Source: Hirudinaria manillensis (lineage: Eukaryota; Annelida; Clitellata; Hirudinida; Hirudinidae). From it: a DNA stretch of 64,000 bases. The DNA lies in the NCBI GenBank assembly GCA_034509925.1, contig CM067533.1:8569656-8633655 (forward strand), read 5' to 3'. How positions within the stretch are numbered: position 1 is the stretch's first letter; each line of letters begins with the position of its first letter. Positions 1-11,500 of the stretch are shown piece by piece. The position numbers and the translations under genes are program-made. The notes under the pieces were generated by a model, which saw nothing but the letters and a program-made list of their open reading frames with translations, had not been told where the DNA came from and ran no database searches.

Positions 1-1293
1 TCATCACCACCATCATCTTCCCCGTAATCACGCAGCCCTTGGCATTTTGCAGGCTGTCGTGTTTTTAGTCCCATGGCACCTAATCCCTTGAGCAAAGCAT
101 TCTGGTCATTTTGGACGTTTAAGCGCTGAAATCCATGCTTAGGCTTCACTTTATCATCCAAAATCATCGCCTACCTCGGCCAAGCGACGACGAATTGCAG
201 ACCCCCATTTCTCCCTCTTCTTACTGCACTCATTGACCCACCCACCTATTGATCTAGCCACGCTACCCAATTTGTGTCCCTAAAGCCCGCTTGCTTTTCA
301 TTCTTCCAACAAATCCCCAACTCGAGTTGAAACGGTTGAGGTCATTTTGGAAAATTTCGCTCGAAATGAAGGAGGAGGGGAATTGTTGTTGTTGCTGTTA
401 TTGTCGTTGTTTATGTTTTCGGCATAACATCGTAATATCCGTCATTGTCACAGCGCCCATCACCAACCAACTTCTTCATCATCATCGTCGTCGTCGTCAA
501 CGACTTGAGTGCGTAGTAATTCAACACAACAGCATTGAAAGGACGAAACCATGAGATACGAAACTGAGTCGGCCAAAATGTCAGCCGAAATTTGAAATTT
601 CATTAAAAATAAGAAGATGTGGGTGGTGGAAGTGGTGACGATGATGATGATTTTGATGACGTCCACAGTGTTGAACTACTGGAGCTTCCAATTTCGGATT
701 TGAGCCATTCACTAATCGCTCCAGCCATCATCATCGTCATCATCATTGGCGTCATTGTTGTCATCATGGAGACAAATGAAGAAGATAACTTGAGACGGAC
801 GCATATGTATGTATATATATGTATATATGTATAAAATGTATTTATGTATGTAAATGTGTATATACATGTATGTAGAACGAACGACAATCAACAAACAACA
901 ACGACGACGATGAGAAATTACGACGACGACGACTACGACGACAACAACAAGAGAGGAGGAAAACGATGCACATTTCCGTTGCTCGGGAATAAAACGTCAT
1001 TGGTGCTGCTCTCTCCCGGATTTCGTCGTCGGCCTAGGCGCTGCCATCATCGTCGTCATCATCACCAGCATCATCGTCGTCATCATCACCAGCATCATCG
1101 TCTTCTTCATCGTCAGCATTGCCTCTTTATCGTCGTCGTCGTCATCACCATCGTCCGTAGACCGGTCAAACGTCGTTGTTACAGTAGAAGGGTACTTTTC
1201 CTTTGTGTTGCGACCATTCCCTTCTCACAGCTCAGCTGGAGGAGTTACCATTTGAGGTTTGTTCCGAGTCATGATTATTAGCAATTATTCATG

Positions 1294-1295
<2 letters not shown>

Positions 1296-1341
<46 letters not shown>
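1296..1341. repeat. (TAA)n microsatellite
   Basis: About 15 perfect TAA units in non-coding DNA. Confidence 0.95.
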
Positions 1342-1343
<2 letters not shown>

Positions 1344-1614
1344 TAGTACTAATATTATTATTAACTATAACAACATTAGTATTAATGGTTACTAGTTTCA
1401 CTTGTACCTCGTCATACATCTTACAATGAGAGGCTGTGACACCGGTGATGATGACAATGACAGTGACGATGAAGATAATGACGACGACGATGACGATGAT
1501 TATGGGGTCTGAACCCACAGTCAGAGTAAAGTTCAATCATTTCGCATCGTTACTATTACGAGCCAGCAAGCCGAACTCGCATAGGGTCTGTCCGATGTAT
1601 GTTCATAGAAAGGA

Positions 1615-1738
1615 AGACGAGGATGATGATGATGAGGGAGATCATGATGATGATGGTGATGATGATGATGATGATGACGATGACGATGACGATGACGATG
1701 ATGACGATGACGATGATGATGATTACGATGGCGATGAT
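1615..1738. repeat. GAT/GAC trinucleotide microsatellite
   Basis: A long imperfect GATGAT/GACGAT run. It gives poly-Asp in one frame and poly-His or poly-Ile in others, so the overlapping open frames are not genes. Confidence 0.9.
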
Positions 1739-2565
1739 GTGTACGCCAGAAAAAAAAGAACAAACGTGTCTAGCGCTTTCCGGCGCTAACAAGACGCGTC
1801 CGCCAGGGAAGGAAGGAATGAACAGTAAAGAACGTTTAGCTTCATCACGACTCGCCTGTAAATGTGGATAAAGGGGTCTCCATGTGGTCGTACCGGGCAT
1901 TGAGGAGGATGGTGATGAAGATGATGATGATGGTGGTGGTGGTGGTGGTGGTGGTTGTGACGTCATCATCGACAACGGCGACGATAGCTATGATGACAGC
2001 GATAACTACGATGACGATAATGATGATTGTTGTGATAGTGATGTTATCACCAAAGGCAATAGATCCATCTCGCCATCCACGTTGCCATAGTAACCACCAA
2101 GCATTTTTCCAGCGTTCGCAAGAGCTGCTAATAACTTTGAAATTGTGGTTGATCTGCATGAAATGGAAATAACGATAATATACTCCGTCGACGATAAAAG
2201 CGACGATGATGACGACGATGATGACGATGACGACGACGACGATGATGATGGTGGTGGTGGTGGTGATGGTGATGTTGCAGAACGCCTTATGCATTATTTT
2301 GAAAATGTAAATACGGTAAGGACCATACAAGCTCTTTCTCTGGCACAACAAGAGTGCAATTTCTCCATCGCTCTTAGGAGACGTGTGAAGGGATTGGGGG
2401 TAAATAATGAATCGATGCATGCATGCATGCAAGGAACTCTAGACGGATGGACAGACGGACAGAGGATATGATGTTCCATCACTTATTTATCAACCAAACG
2501 TTTTTGCCTCAAAAAACAAATATATGTTTCGTGAAACATTCATCTGAGGAGGAAAGAAATATTTT

Positions 2566-2750
2566 TAAAAAAAACTCTAATATTTTTAAAATATTTAAAA
2601 AAAAACTCTAATATTTTAAAAAATATTTTAAGAAAATAAACTCTAATATTTTAAAAAATATTTTAAGAAAAACTCTAATATTTTTAAAAATATTTTAAGA
2701 AAAACTCTAATATTTTTAAAAATATTAAAAAAATAACTCTAATATTTTTT
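2566..2750. repeat. AT-rich minisatellite of palindromic units
   Basis: About six tandem units of roughly 27-38 bp. Each carries the core ACTCTAATATTTT followed by a self-complementary AATATT-type arm (AATATTTTTAAAAATATT) and an AAGAAA-type spacer. Units differ by small insertions and deletions in the A and T runs. The arms could form short hairpins. Confidence 0.85.
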
Positions 2751-2819
2751 TCTCGGTTTGCAAAAACTGTCGTTTCAAAATAGAATATGAAATATCGGAG
2801 TTGGTCAGTAAACCATTCG

Positions 2820-2990
2820 TTATTCGTTCACTCGTCCATCCATTTGTCCATCCATCTGTCCATCTTGTAATTCAATATGCACTCCATCCATCAATTTGTT
2901 CTTCCATCCACCTATCAATTCAGCCATCCATCCATCCATCCATCCATCCATCCATCCATCCATCCATCCATCCGTCTGTCCGTCCATTCA
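2820..2990. repeat. CCAT-rich tetranucleotide array
   Basis: Perfect CCAT units at about 2924-2973, flanked by degenerate CCAT/CCGT/TCAT units. Similar CCAT-rich tracts recur at about 5240-5330, 6485-6605 and 38772-38815, and on the complementary strand at 35161-35360 and 38150-38215. Confidence 0.9.
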
Positions 2991-4159
2991 TCATCGGCGT
3001 TAAAGTCTCCTTGAGTTTCAGTGCTTTTTCGAAGTGAATTTCCATGGGACAACTTGTCAACGCGGTTTCTCCGAGCTGACCATTATTTTTCAAATGATGA
3101 TGATGACAACGACGACGACGATGATGGTGACGATGACGACGACCACGGTGCTTCTTTTATGGTAGTGGCTATGATTTTCCAGAATGCCACGCTGCTGTGA
3201 CTGCTGAGTACAGAAGAAACGAGAGGCACAAGGTGTACTTGTACAAAATGTAGGAATGCCGATGAGTCATCCATCATCAACGTAGTTGTCGTCGTCGTCA
3301 TCGTCGTCGTCGCCTCCATTGCGTCTTTGCTGATGAGGAAGAATAAAACAAAGGACGTTAAATAAATGCATGAGACCACTACAGGTCAAGACAAACGACC
3401 TGACAGGGAGTTGATGATGTACGACGATGAGGAAGTAGGTCCCCACCATAAAGTGGGAGGAGCTTCAAGTGGGTTGGGGGAGGGGGAGTGTGGAGGCGTG
3501 GCCTGGAAATGAGGAGAGAAGAAGTCCGACGCTGATTCTCATGCTCTAATTGATTTATTTATCTAATTTGCATACAAAAAGTCCACGTGATCAGAAATGC
3601 CAGCCAATGGCATCCAACTCCGAATGATAAATATGGTTGACCAGCTGAACTTTTGTTATGTTGATGACGACGACGATGATGATGATCATGACCATGGTGA
3701 TGATGGTAATAATATATGAAACACGTGACTAACCTTGAATCTAATTCCATTCCTAACCCACATCATGATGATGATGACGACGACGACGATGATGATGATG
3801 ATGATAGAGGTGTCGATGGTTATATCGCAAGGGCGCGATATTGGCACTGCTTTAAATCACAGCTCCTACGTAGAGGTTACACACGGTCAAAGGGCAAAGG
3901 TCATTGCCGACGTATGGAGTTTACCAAAAAAGGTCTCACGGCTATAGCATAAGGAATTGCGTATTCTAAAGCAAGGTGCAGTATCTACCAGTGTCGACTG
4001 CAATGGCGGCGATGATGATGATGACGATGGTGGTGTTGTTGTTGTTGTTGATGGTGGTGGTGGTGGTCACGATGACAATGATAATGATGAGGAGGAGGAG
4101 AAGGGAAAATTAAGAAGACATCATCACGTCGTTACAACTTAAACCACCTCAGGAACACC

Positions 4160-7100
4160 ATGGCTTCAAAGGAAACAGCAGGATGGAGCGAAGGACTGTT
4201 GAAGGAGTTGCAACCGATCAGGAGGCTGACCGATGCCACCGAGGGGGTCTACAACAAAGCCAGAAGCCTCTTCATGGATGTCAAGGCCAAATTCAAGTTA
4301 GCCAATGAGAGAATTGTAAACATTCTTTCCCTCGCTCTCATTGGTCGGCTGGCGTTGATTAACGAGGTCGTGCCATGTAATCAGCTAGGTCACGAGATTC
4401 GATCGTCATCATCATCATCATCATCATCGGGTAAAACCCTAGGATCCAGATCTTAATCAAGGTGTCTATATTTTCGACTTTCGAAATAATGGCTAATTAA
4501 AATTACCCAGTCCAAGAGAAGAAGGACTGAAGGAAATGGGAAACGAAAAAAAAGAGAGATAACTACAGCCAGGAGAGAGAAGGGGATGGTGTGGAAGATG
4601 GAGGAGATCAATAACTCTTCCCCTTCTTTACAGCGAATTCACCGACCGTAACACGACGTATCATCATCATCATCATCTTCGTCGTCGTCATCATCATCAT
4701 CATCGTCATTAACATCACCATCGTCTTCACGACATTGTCGTCTATTATTCTACCTAACGGAGTCATTTTCTTTGACAAATGGCCAAACTTGAACGAGAGA
4801 AAATGAACGAAGGAATGAACTTGTATTTGCAGAAGAGGTTTAAAAGATAGCTTCACTCTCCATCGATACTCGCTCCAATCCGTCTTAGAGAAACTGATTC
4901 GTTTCCATGGAAACGCCAGAGCGATCTGACCCTTTGAACTTAGTCCGGTTCACCTTAAGCTTCACGTGACCCTAGAGCGATTGGGGTTGACGACCCGCGG
5001 TTGAAAGTCCGAGATTGTCTGCGGGTGGTTCCAAACAGTTTGAACCCAGAAGCAATATTTCGCTTTCAATTCCGCAAGTCAGCCAATTTCGGCAAGGTTT
5101 TTTTTTCAGACGAGAGGTCATGAACTTTGACTCCGCGAATTCAATCAGGTTGAAATTCCGGCTGACATTCAATCTGATTGATTCATTGATTAAGAAATAC
5201 CTGCGAGGTTATTCCTACATTCACTTTACTCCTTCTCCCCTCTGCATTCATCCATCGATTCGCTCGTCCATCCATCATTCCATACTGGGTAGGCTGCATC
5301 GGTCCATCGTTCATCCGACCATCCGTGCGGTTATGCATCCGTTGGGCATTCAACCTTCTCATCGATTTGTTTTCCAGCAAAGCAGAGGATACAATCTCGA
5401 TGGAAAAGGCTCTCTCCGTATTGAGGGATGAGCTTCACTTTCCAGAAGAGCGCGCCATCAACTTCTTGTGTCGCTTGAAGAAGCAGGAAGCCGCCTGTCC
5501 GCCAGACTCGGATCAATTGAACGCTGCCAATTTCAACCAGTTCATAGGAAAAATAACTGAAATGTTGGTCTTGATCTTATCTCGGGTTGGGATCTTGAGG
5601 TGGTCTCGTAGCGGTCTTGGGAGAGATCTTAGGGTTGTGAATTAAAGCAAGTGACGAATTAAAGCCTTTTTATGCAGTAGTTTAAGTGCATCGTTTCAAA
5701 GGTTCCAAACTTGAAAGTATTTTGAATAAATAAATAACATTTTAATATTAAAAATTTGAACTCATGAACTAACCTAATTATTACCTTAAATAATCCTTAA
5801 ATCAACCCTCATGAAGAAAAATCACAATTATTTATTGGTAAAAATAAATATTTAAATAAATAAATCAAATAGAAGAAACAAAAAATTCGCAAAACGAACT
5901 CCTATAATCCTTTGCAGTAAACAGGAGATCATCCCGGCATTCAGCGAGTACGACGCCGACCACAACGGCCTCATCAGCCTGCAGGAGGCCACGGCCATCC
6001 TAGGTCGACCCCCCTTCAACTTTCCCCAGGCCAGGGTCGATTCGCTACTCAAGAGATTCGACAGGGACAACAATGGACAGTTGGACATAGAAGAATTTGC
6101 AGCCTTCTACGCAGAGGCTAGAATCAGGTGATGACGACGACGACGACAGAACGATGATCCGGATGGAATGGAACAATCAGCAACGATGATGGTGGAGATG
6201 ATGACTACGACGATGATGATGATGGTGGTGTAATCCTTTGGGTATCATTATAGCATCATCAGAGGATGCTGCTGTTTAAATGAGAAGCGCAATCGCTGTC
6301 GATTTTCCATACAAATCCTTCTTATGGACAGAAAAAAAAAATAAGAAGGAAAGTTGGAAATGTTCCGACACTCCTCGTCTGCTGAGTGAATGAATAGTCC
6401 CGCCAGATGTAACACGACCGTCTTTGTCAGACGTGGAACATAACGAATGCGGTAGCTGTGCAATGAGAGTCTTCACTCCCATTCAGTCATTCATTCATCT
6501 ATCCATCCACCCACCCATCCCACCAACCACCTATTATCCCTCCACCCATCCATCCATCCATCGATCCATCCATCCATCTATCTGTTTGGCTATCCATCCT
6601 TCCAGCTTTTCCAAGCGAAAAATGCCGTCGTGTTTGTTCCATAAATCCGATAATAGCGCCTGAAATGTTTCCCGGAATTTTGGCATAAAATTTCATTGCG
6701 GTCTCCAGGTCACGACTACAGACTATAGGTCGGGACTGAAAGAAAATGGGGATAATCCGGTATTGGATCTCAGTTTATGGATGATTATCCGAGGGATTCC
6801 ATTTGTAATGGAGCACGGTGCAAAACCAGGATGCTAGTCGCGTCTGAAAAGCTGATAAGACTTCCTGTCAAGTTGCATGTATGCATTTTATCGAGCGGAA
6901 GCTGGAAAATTTCTAACAGATTTGCAAAAATCTTTTGTTCTTAAATCGATAAAACAAAATTACTTGGGCGTGGGAACATGCTGGAACTGGCAGGCTAGCG
7001 ATTGACCAGAGCATTTGTAAATTCTCAGGAGCAGAGAAGGATAATGTGTTAAATGTTAAGCAGCACCTAGAAATGGCCATTATTTCTTTACTTTTGGTTA

Positions 7101-7408
7101 TTATTACTTATTATTTAGCGCACTTTGCAAAGATCAACCAATTTTCCATCAATCAAACAATCAACCATACTCAACCTTCACTCACTACTCTCCCCAGTCA
7201 CGAGGAAGTGTCGGCCTGCTTCGACCGTCTGGACAGGGATGGCAACGGAGTCTTGAGTCCCGATGAAGTTCTGAACGTCATCCAGGAGCAAATGGGTTAT
7301 GACCAGACGACGGCCGAAAGTCTCATAAGGATCTACGACAAGAATCAGGATGGAAATCTCGACAGAACGGAATTTATGTTCCTTTGGTCCGCCATGTTTG
7401 GTCAGTAG
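4160..7408 (+). CDS. Four-EF-hand calcium-binding protein (4 exons)
   Basis: Exons: 4160-4296, 5378-5567, 5925-6127 and 7198-7408 (stop TAG), 741 nt, 246 residues. The start ATG at 4160 sits in a good context (ACACCATGG). The C-terminal half has four canonical 12-residue calcium loops at about residues 119-130 (DADHNG...E), 155-166 (DRDNNG...E), 189-200 (DRDGNG...E) and 224-235 (DKNQDG...E), arranged as two pairs. Each has acidic or Asn ligands at loop positions 1, 3 and 5, Gly at 6 and Glu at 12. Residues 1-109 are helical-looking and may hold a degenerate EF pair. Splice sites for exons 2-4 are good. The exon 1 donor (CAA|GTTAGC) is chosen mainly because it restores the frame, so the 1/2 junction is uncertain. 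I do not recognise a named orthologue; calmodulin-superfamily calcium sensor or buffer is the safest description. Confidence 0.82.
6485..6605. repeat. CCAT-rich tract in EF-hand gene intron
   Basis: Degenerate CCATCCAT/CCACCCAT units inside the third intron of the EF-hand gene. Confidence 0.85.
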
Positions 7409-7822
7409 GGCGTAGGGAAGACGGAAAAGAGAGGAAAGGGCAACTGAACCTAATATCGAAGCCAATGATTCGCTGCTTTTCTAACCATTTTCTTTGGCAG
7501 AAGCGATAATGTTGATCTTGGAAATATTAGCGTATTGCTTGCATTACAGTTGTTTATTTAATGATATTTGCTTCAAACTCGTATGAACTTCTGCTATCGA
7601 GAGAACTCAAAACTCATTCGCTGATCGTTTTACAATTTTTCAATCTTCTGCGACTTTTCACATCACAAACGATTTCAACCGATGTACCGGAGATGTCGAT
7701 AATTCACGAAGGGGTTACACGACGTCGTGGGTTGTAACTGGTAATTGATGACTCGCCAGACGGATTTAACGACCTACCAAACCTTCTTTTGTATTTGTCA
7801 TTTTTTAATTTCTCTTTTTGAA

Positions 7823-7828
7823 AATAAA
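7823..7828 (+). promoter_or_regulatory. Candidate polyadenylation signal, EF-hand gene
   Basis: AATAAA about 415 nt after the EF-hand stop codon, followed by a T-rich stretch. It is the first canonical hexamer I see downstream. Confidence 0.5.
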
Positions 7829-8291
7829 TTTGCTGAGCAAAGGAAAACGAAAATCTCATTTGTCTTGCTTTCCTATCGTAATCCAAAGATGACACGAAGA
7901 TCCTATTATTGGGAGACAATCAGACTTTGCGGTGCAACCATTTACGACTCCTAAAAACCTTGCTCATCGTTATGTCTGAGAATAACAGACGCGCCGGGGC
8001 CAAACATCCGGTCATGGCGGACGATCGAGCAGGGACGACCAGGCGGTCGGATTTCTTAGCTACGGACTTAATGCCTTTCTTTACACATCGTATACTTCAC
8101 GAAGTTTGCTTTCTAAATCCTTAAATTCACGCAATCGCGAAAATCGATGCCAGTTAAATTAATCACCGATAGAGGGGGCCCAAGTGTCTAAATAACAACT
8201 AGGCCACAAATAGGACCGAAATAACTCACACGGAGCGGCCAACTTCACAGTCAAGATTATAGTGAGCTGACTTCAATCTTTTCCAAAACGA

Positions 8292-8297
8292 TTTAAT
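8292..8297 (-). promoter_or_regulatory. Candidate variant polyadenylation signal, OS-9 gene
   Basis: On the minus strand this reads ATTAAA, about 250 nt past the OS-9 stop. I saw no AATAAA between the stop and here. Confidence 0.35.
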
Positions 8298-8542
8298 GCA
8301 AACAGCTTTTTTTTCTTTGTTAACTACTGTGCATATATTCCTGACAAAACACATGAAGTGACGAGAATTCTCCTGTTCAAACTCGTGGTTTTGGTGGGAA
8401 TGAAGATGTGTACAAATAAAAATTGAAAAGCACAGGAACGAAATAAATTATTAACACAAACAAAAGGATAAACTGGAATCTGAAATGACATTCAGTTTCA
8501 CTTTCTCCAGTTGCAATTTCTCATTTCTCTTCCCCGATTTCC

Positions 8543-11500
8543 TTACAGTTCTTCCCTGTCCTCCACCTCCTTCTTCTTTTGCAACTTCTTTTGCTTTTCC
8601 CAGTTGAACTCGTAATTCTTCTTCATGTTCGCGTGTCTGCTCACCTCCTTTGCGCCTTTGTCCGACTGCTTCTGCAAGATTAGAAGACGTCAGAAGTTTA
8701 TTGTAACGTTAAGATCGAAGTCACCGTCGCAGAATATTCAATCACTTATGGATGGCCTCTTTCGTCATTGTGATCACCATTATTTTTATCAGCACCGCCA
8801 TTTTCGGCAACACCATCGTCGTCGTCGTCATCATTATTATCACCAGTGCCTCGATAACTCACTATGATGGCCATGATCATGTTATGGATGCTTTTGTGCT
8901 CCTCTGTCAGGATGGTTTCTTTCTTGACCAAACCTCTGTCGATGCTCTTGCTCTGCTGGTCGACCTTGGCCTCTGAGGAAAGCGTTCTCCGACATTAAAC
9001 GGATTAATTTATTTTATTTATTTAACTTATTTAATTAATTTTGGTTTAATTTGATCGATTTAAATCAAGAATTGTGATCTCAGACGGCCCAACAAATGAT
9101 GCGAAGGAGATTGCAATCAACCACCTGCATTCTCTTCCCCTGCAGATGGAGTTGGAAATTCATCTTTTCCAGAGGATGTCGCTCCCTCTGGTGACACTTT
9201 TTCCCCAGCGCTTCTCTCACTCATGGATTCTTTGTCAGCTGAGAATCAGAATGAAATTCTCTAACATTCCATCACTCCTTTTGGTTGATGATGATGGTGG
9301 TGGTGGTGGTGTTGGGTTTGGCATTGATGATGATGAATATGATGATGGCGACTTTGTCAGATTAAAAAATCAAGATAATTTATTAAATCCATAACGGCAT
9401 CAATCATGAATAACCTTTTGAGGATAAAAACAAATCGGTACCGTCATCATCATCACCATTCTCGCCACCATTGTCATCATTACCGGCGTCGTGCTCCTCC
9501 ATGCTTTCGGATCCAGCACCCCCGGACTCTTTCCCATCCCCTGAGGGAAGAAACAACCCCTCGAGGTAGGCCCTCAGTGCCTCCTTGTCGTCACCGTCGG
9601 GGACTCGCTCCTCGGACGTCGATGAAGATCCTTCGGCTTTCTCTGCTTCGTCGTCCGCTCCATCTGCGAGCGGCTCCTCATCTTCGATCGAAGAGTCGTC
9701 CTCGTCGTCTTCTTCCTCTTCCTTTTCTTCGGGAGGTTTTTCTCCGTCCGTCCCTCCGTCCGGGGCGCCCGAAGCCGCAACCTTCTGACCCTCCTCCTCG
9801 GCGGTTTCCCCTTTCGGCAGACGATTCTTGTTGACGAACGACTTGAGTCTCTTGTTGCTGTGCAGTCTCCTGTAGACTTTGAGAAATTCCTGCGAAGTCA
9901 ACATCTCTTCGAGTACGTCGTCGCCTTTGAACAAGTCGAGTTTCAGAAGTTCTTGCTCGACACTTTGGACTTCTGAAGATTTTGATGACGACGACGACGA
10001 TGATGATGGTGATGATGAAGATGATGATTCTAGAGGGAGTGATGATGTTGAATCAGACGTTGATGGTTCTGCTGACAAATCAGAGGAAGACGACAGCTCC
10101 TTCTCGGGGATCGTGCTCTCGTCCGAGATGGATTCGGTGTTTAATTTTTCTTCTGAGATTAAAAGAAAAAACAACAAACAAATAAACATTAACTTAAATA
10201 ATTAATTTGATTTAAATTAATTTACTCTGATAATTAAAATTTGTTCCGATTTAAAATCTGATTATGCCACAAAAAAAAGCGGAGATAGACATTGAATAAT
10301 TAAGTATTAAGAAGTATTTTAGTAGTAAAATATCCATCCATCCACAAAAAACCCGTTAAAAATTAACAGACGAATTCATTCACGAACAATTCATTCGACT
10401 TCACCCTTAAATTCACTCTTAAAGGTGTCCCACTCCTAAATTGAAACTTCAAGAACCCGCCACCACCAATGATTCTCAACCAAACACTCCAAAGCACCCA
10501 CCAGGGTCGGCCACGGTGCCGTCGTAGTTGAGGACGTAGAACTTGACCCTCGTGTTTCCGATCTCGATGAACCCGAATCCGTCTCCTTCGACGTCGTCAG
10601 ACGTGGAAGACTCCTCTGTTTATTATTATTAATATTATTATTATTTTTATTATTACTATTATTATTATTATCTTTTTTATATTCTTTTTATTATTTTTTT
10701 TATTGCTATTATTATTATCATTATTATTAACCGTCTTAAATCGTCTCGAACGACAACTGAGACGACTTAAGATGTGCAAATTGGCAACAAACAAACTCTT
10801 GTTTGCCAGCTGGAGGGCTTCCTCCTTCTCCCTCTCTTCGGTCGATCGTTTCTGGTACTCGACGTAGTCCCGGTAGTCGGAGTCGCCGAGGATCGGGTTG
10901 CAGACGACCGGCAGGGAGGTCTTTTCGGGCACCGACCTCAGGGACGGGTGCTTGCAGAGGTGGGGGGTGGTGACGTGGAGCAGGTACTTGCACGTGGAAG
11001 GCTCTTCCACACTGACCAGGGAGTCTGTCGAGTCCTCCTTGCACTTGAACTGGAAGAATGGAAGGAAAAGTCAGAAGGATGGATGGAAATATTAATGACT
11101 GGTTGAGATGGATGGACAAAAATGCTGGTGAAAAATTACAACGACTACGATTATTATAGACAGCCATCGTGCGGCTTTGCATGTGATGTGATGAAATATA
11201 AATTAAAAGAAAGTTGATCTTTTGATCTTTCAGTCTAAAAATTGAGTCTAAAATTCAATGGCCCAAGAGACCTTTCAACAGACCCTTACCCTAACTTCTG
11301 CCGACCTCGTTGACCCCGTAAGGTCGCACAATGACCCGTTGACGTATTGCTGGGAGTGATACCTGTGTCTCAACTCTGACACCTTCGAAGGTTTCATTAA
11401 ATTACAATTAATTAATAATTAATTAATCAATCACACAATTAACGATAAATTAATGATGATGATGATGATGATGATGTCGATAGTCTCCATGGCGACGACA

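Larger units (their letters stand above)
1..4159. other. Repeat-rich non-coding region, no gene recognised
   Basis: I see no exon series or recognisable domain here. The region is dominated by imperfect GAT/GAC/ATC trinucleotide runs (for example near 460-500, 620-660, 900-950, 1040-1150, 1615-1738, 1915-2040, 2200-2265, 3095-3140 and 4010-4095), a TAA run at 1296-1341, an AT-rich minisatellite at 2566-2750 and a CCAT array near 2924-2973. Open frames here translate into poly-Asp, poly-His, poly-Met or poly-Thr, depending on frame, as expected for trinucleotide repeats. The end of this stretch should hold the promoter and 5' UTR of the EF-hand gene that starts at 4160, but I cannot point to a specific promoter element. 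Confidence 0.7.
7409..8542. other. Intergenic region between convergent genes
   Basis: Contains the 3' UTR of the EF-hand gene and, on the other strand, the 3' end of the OS-9 gene, which transcribe toward each other. No further gene is visible. Confidence 0.65.

Noticed and set aside
10736..11182. 148-codon minus-strand frame over OS-9 exon 6
   Set aside because: It overlaps the OS-9 MRH exon in the wrong frame.
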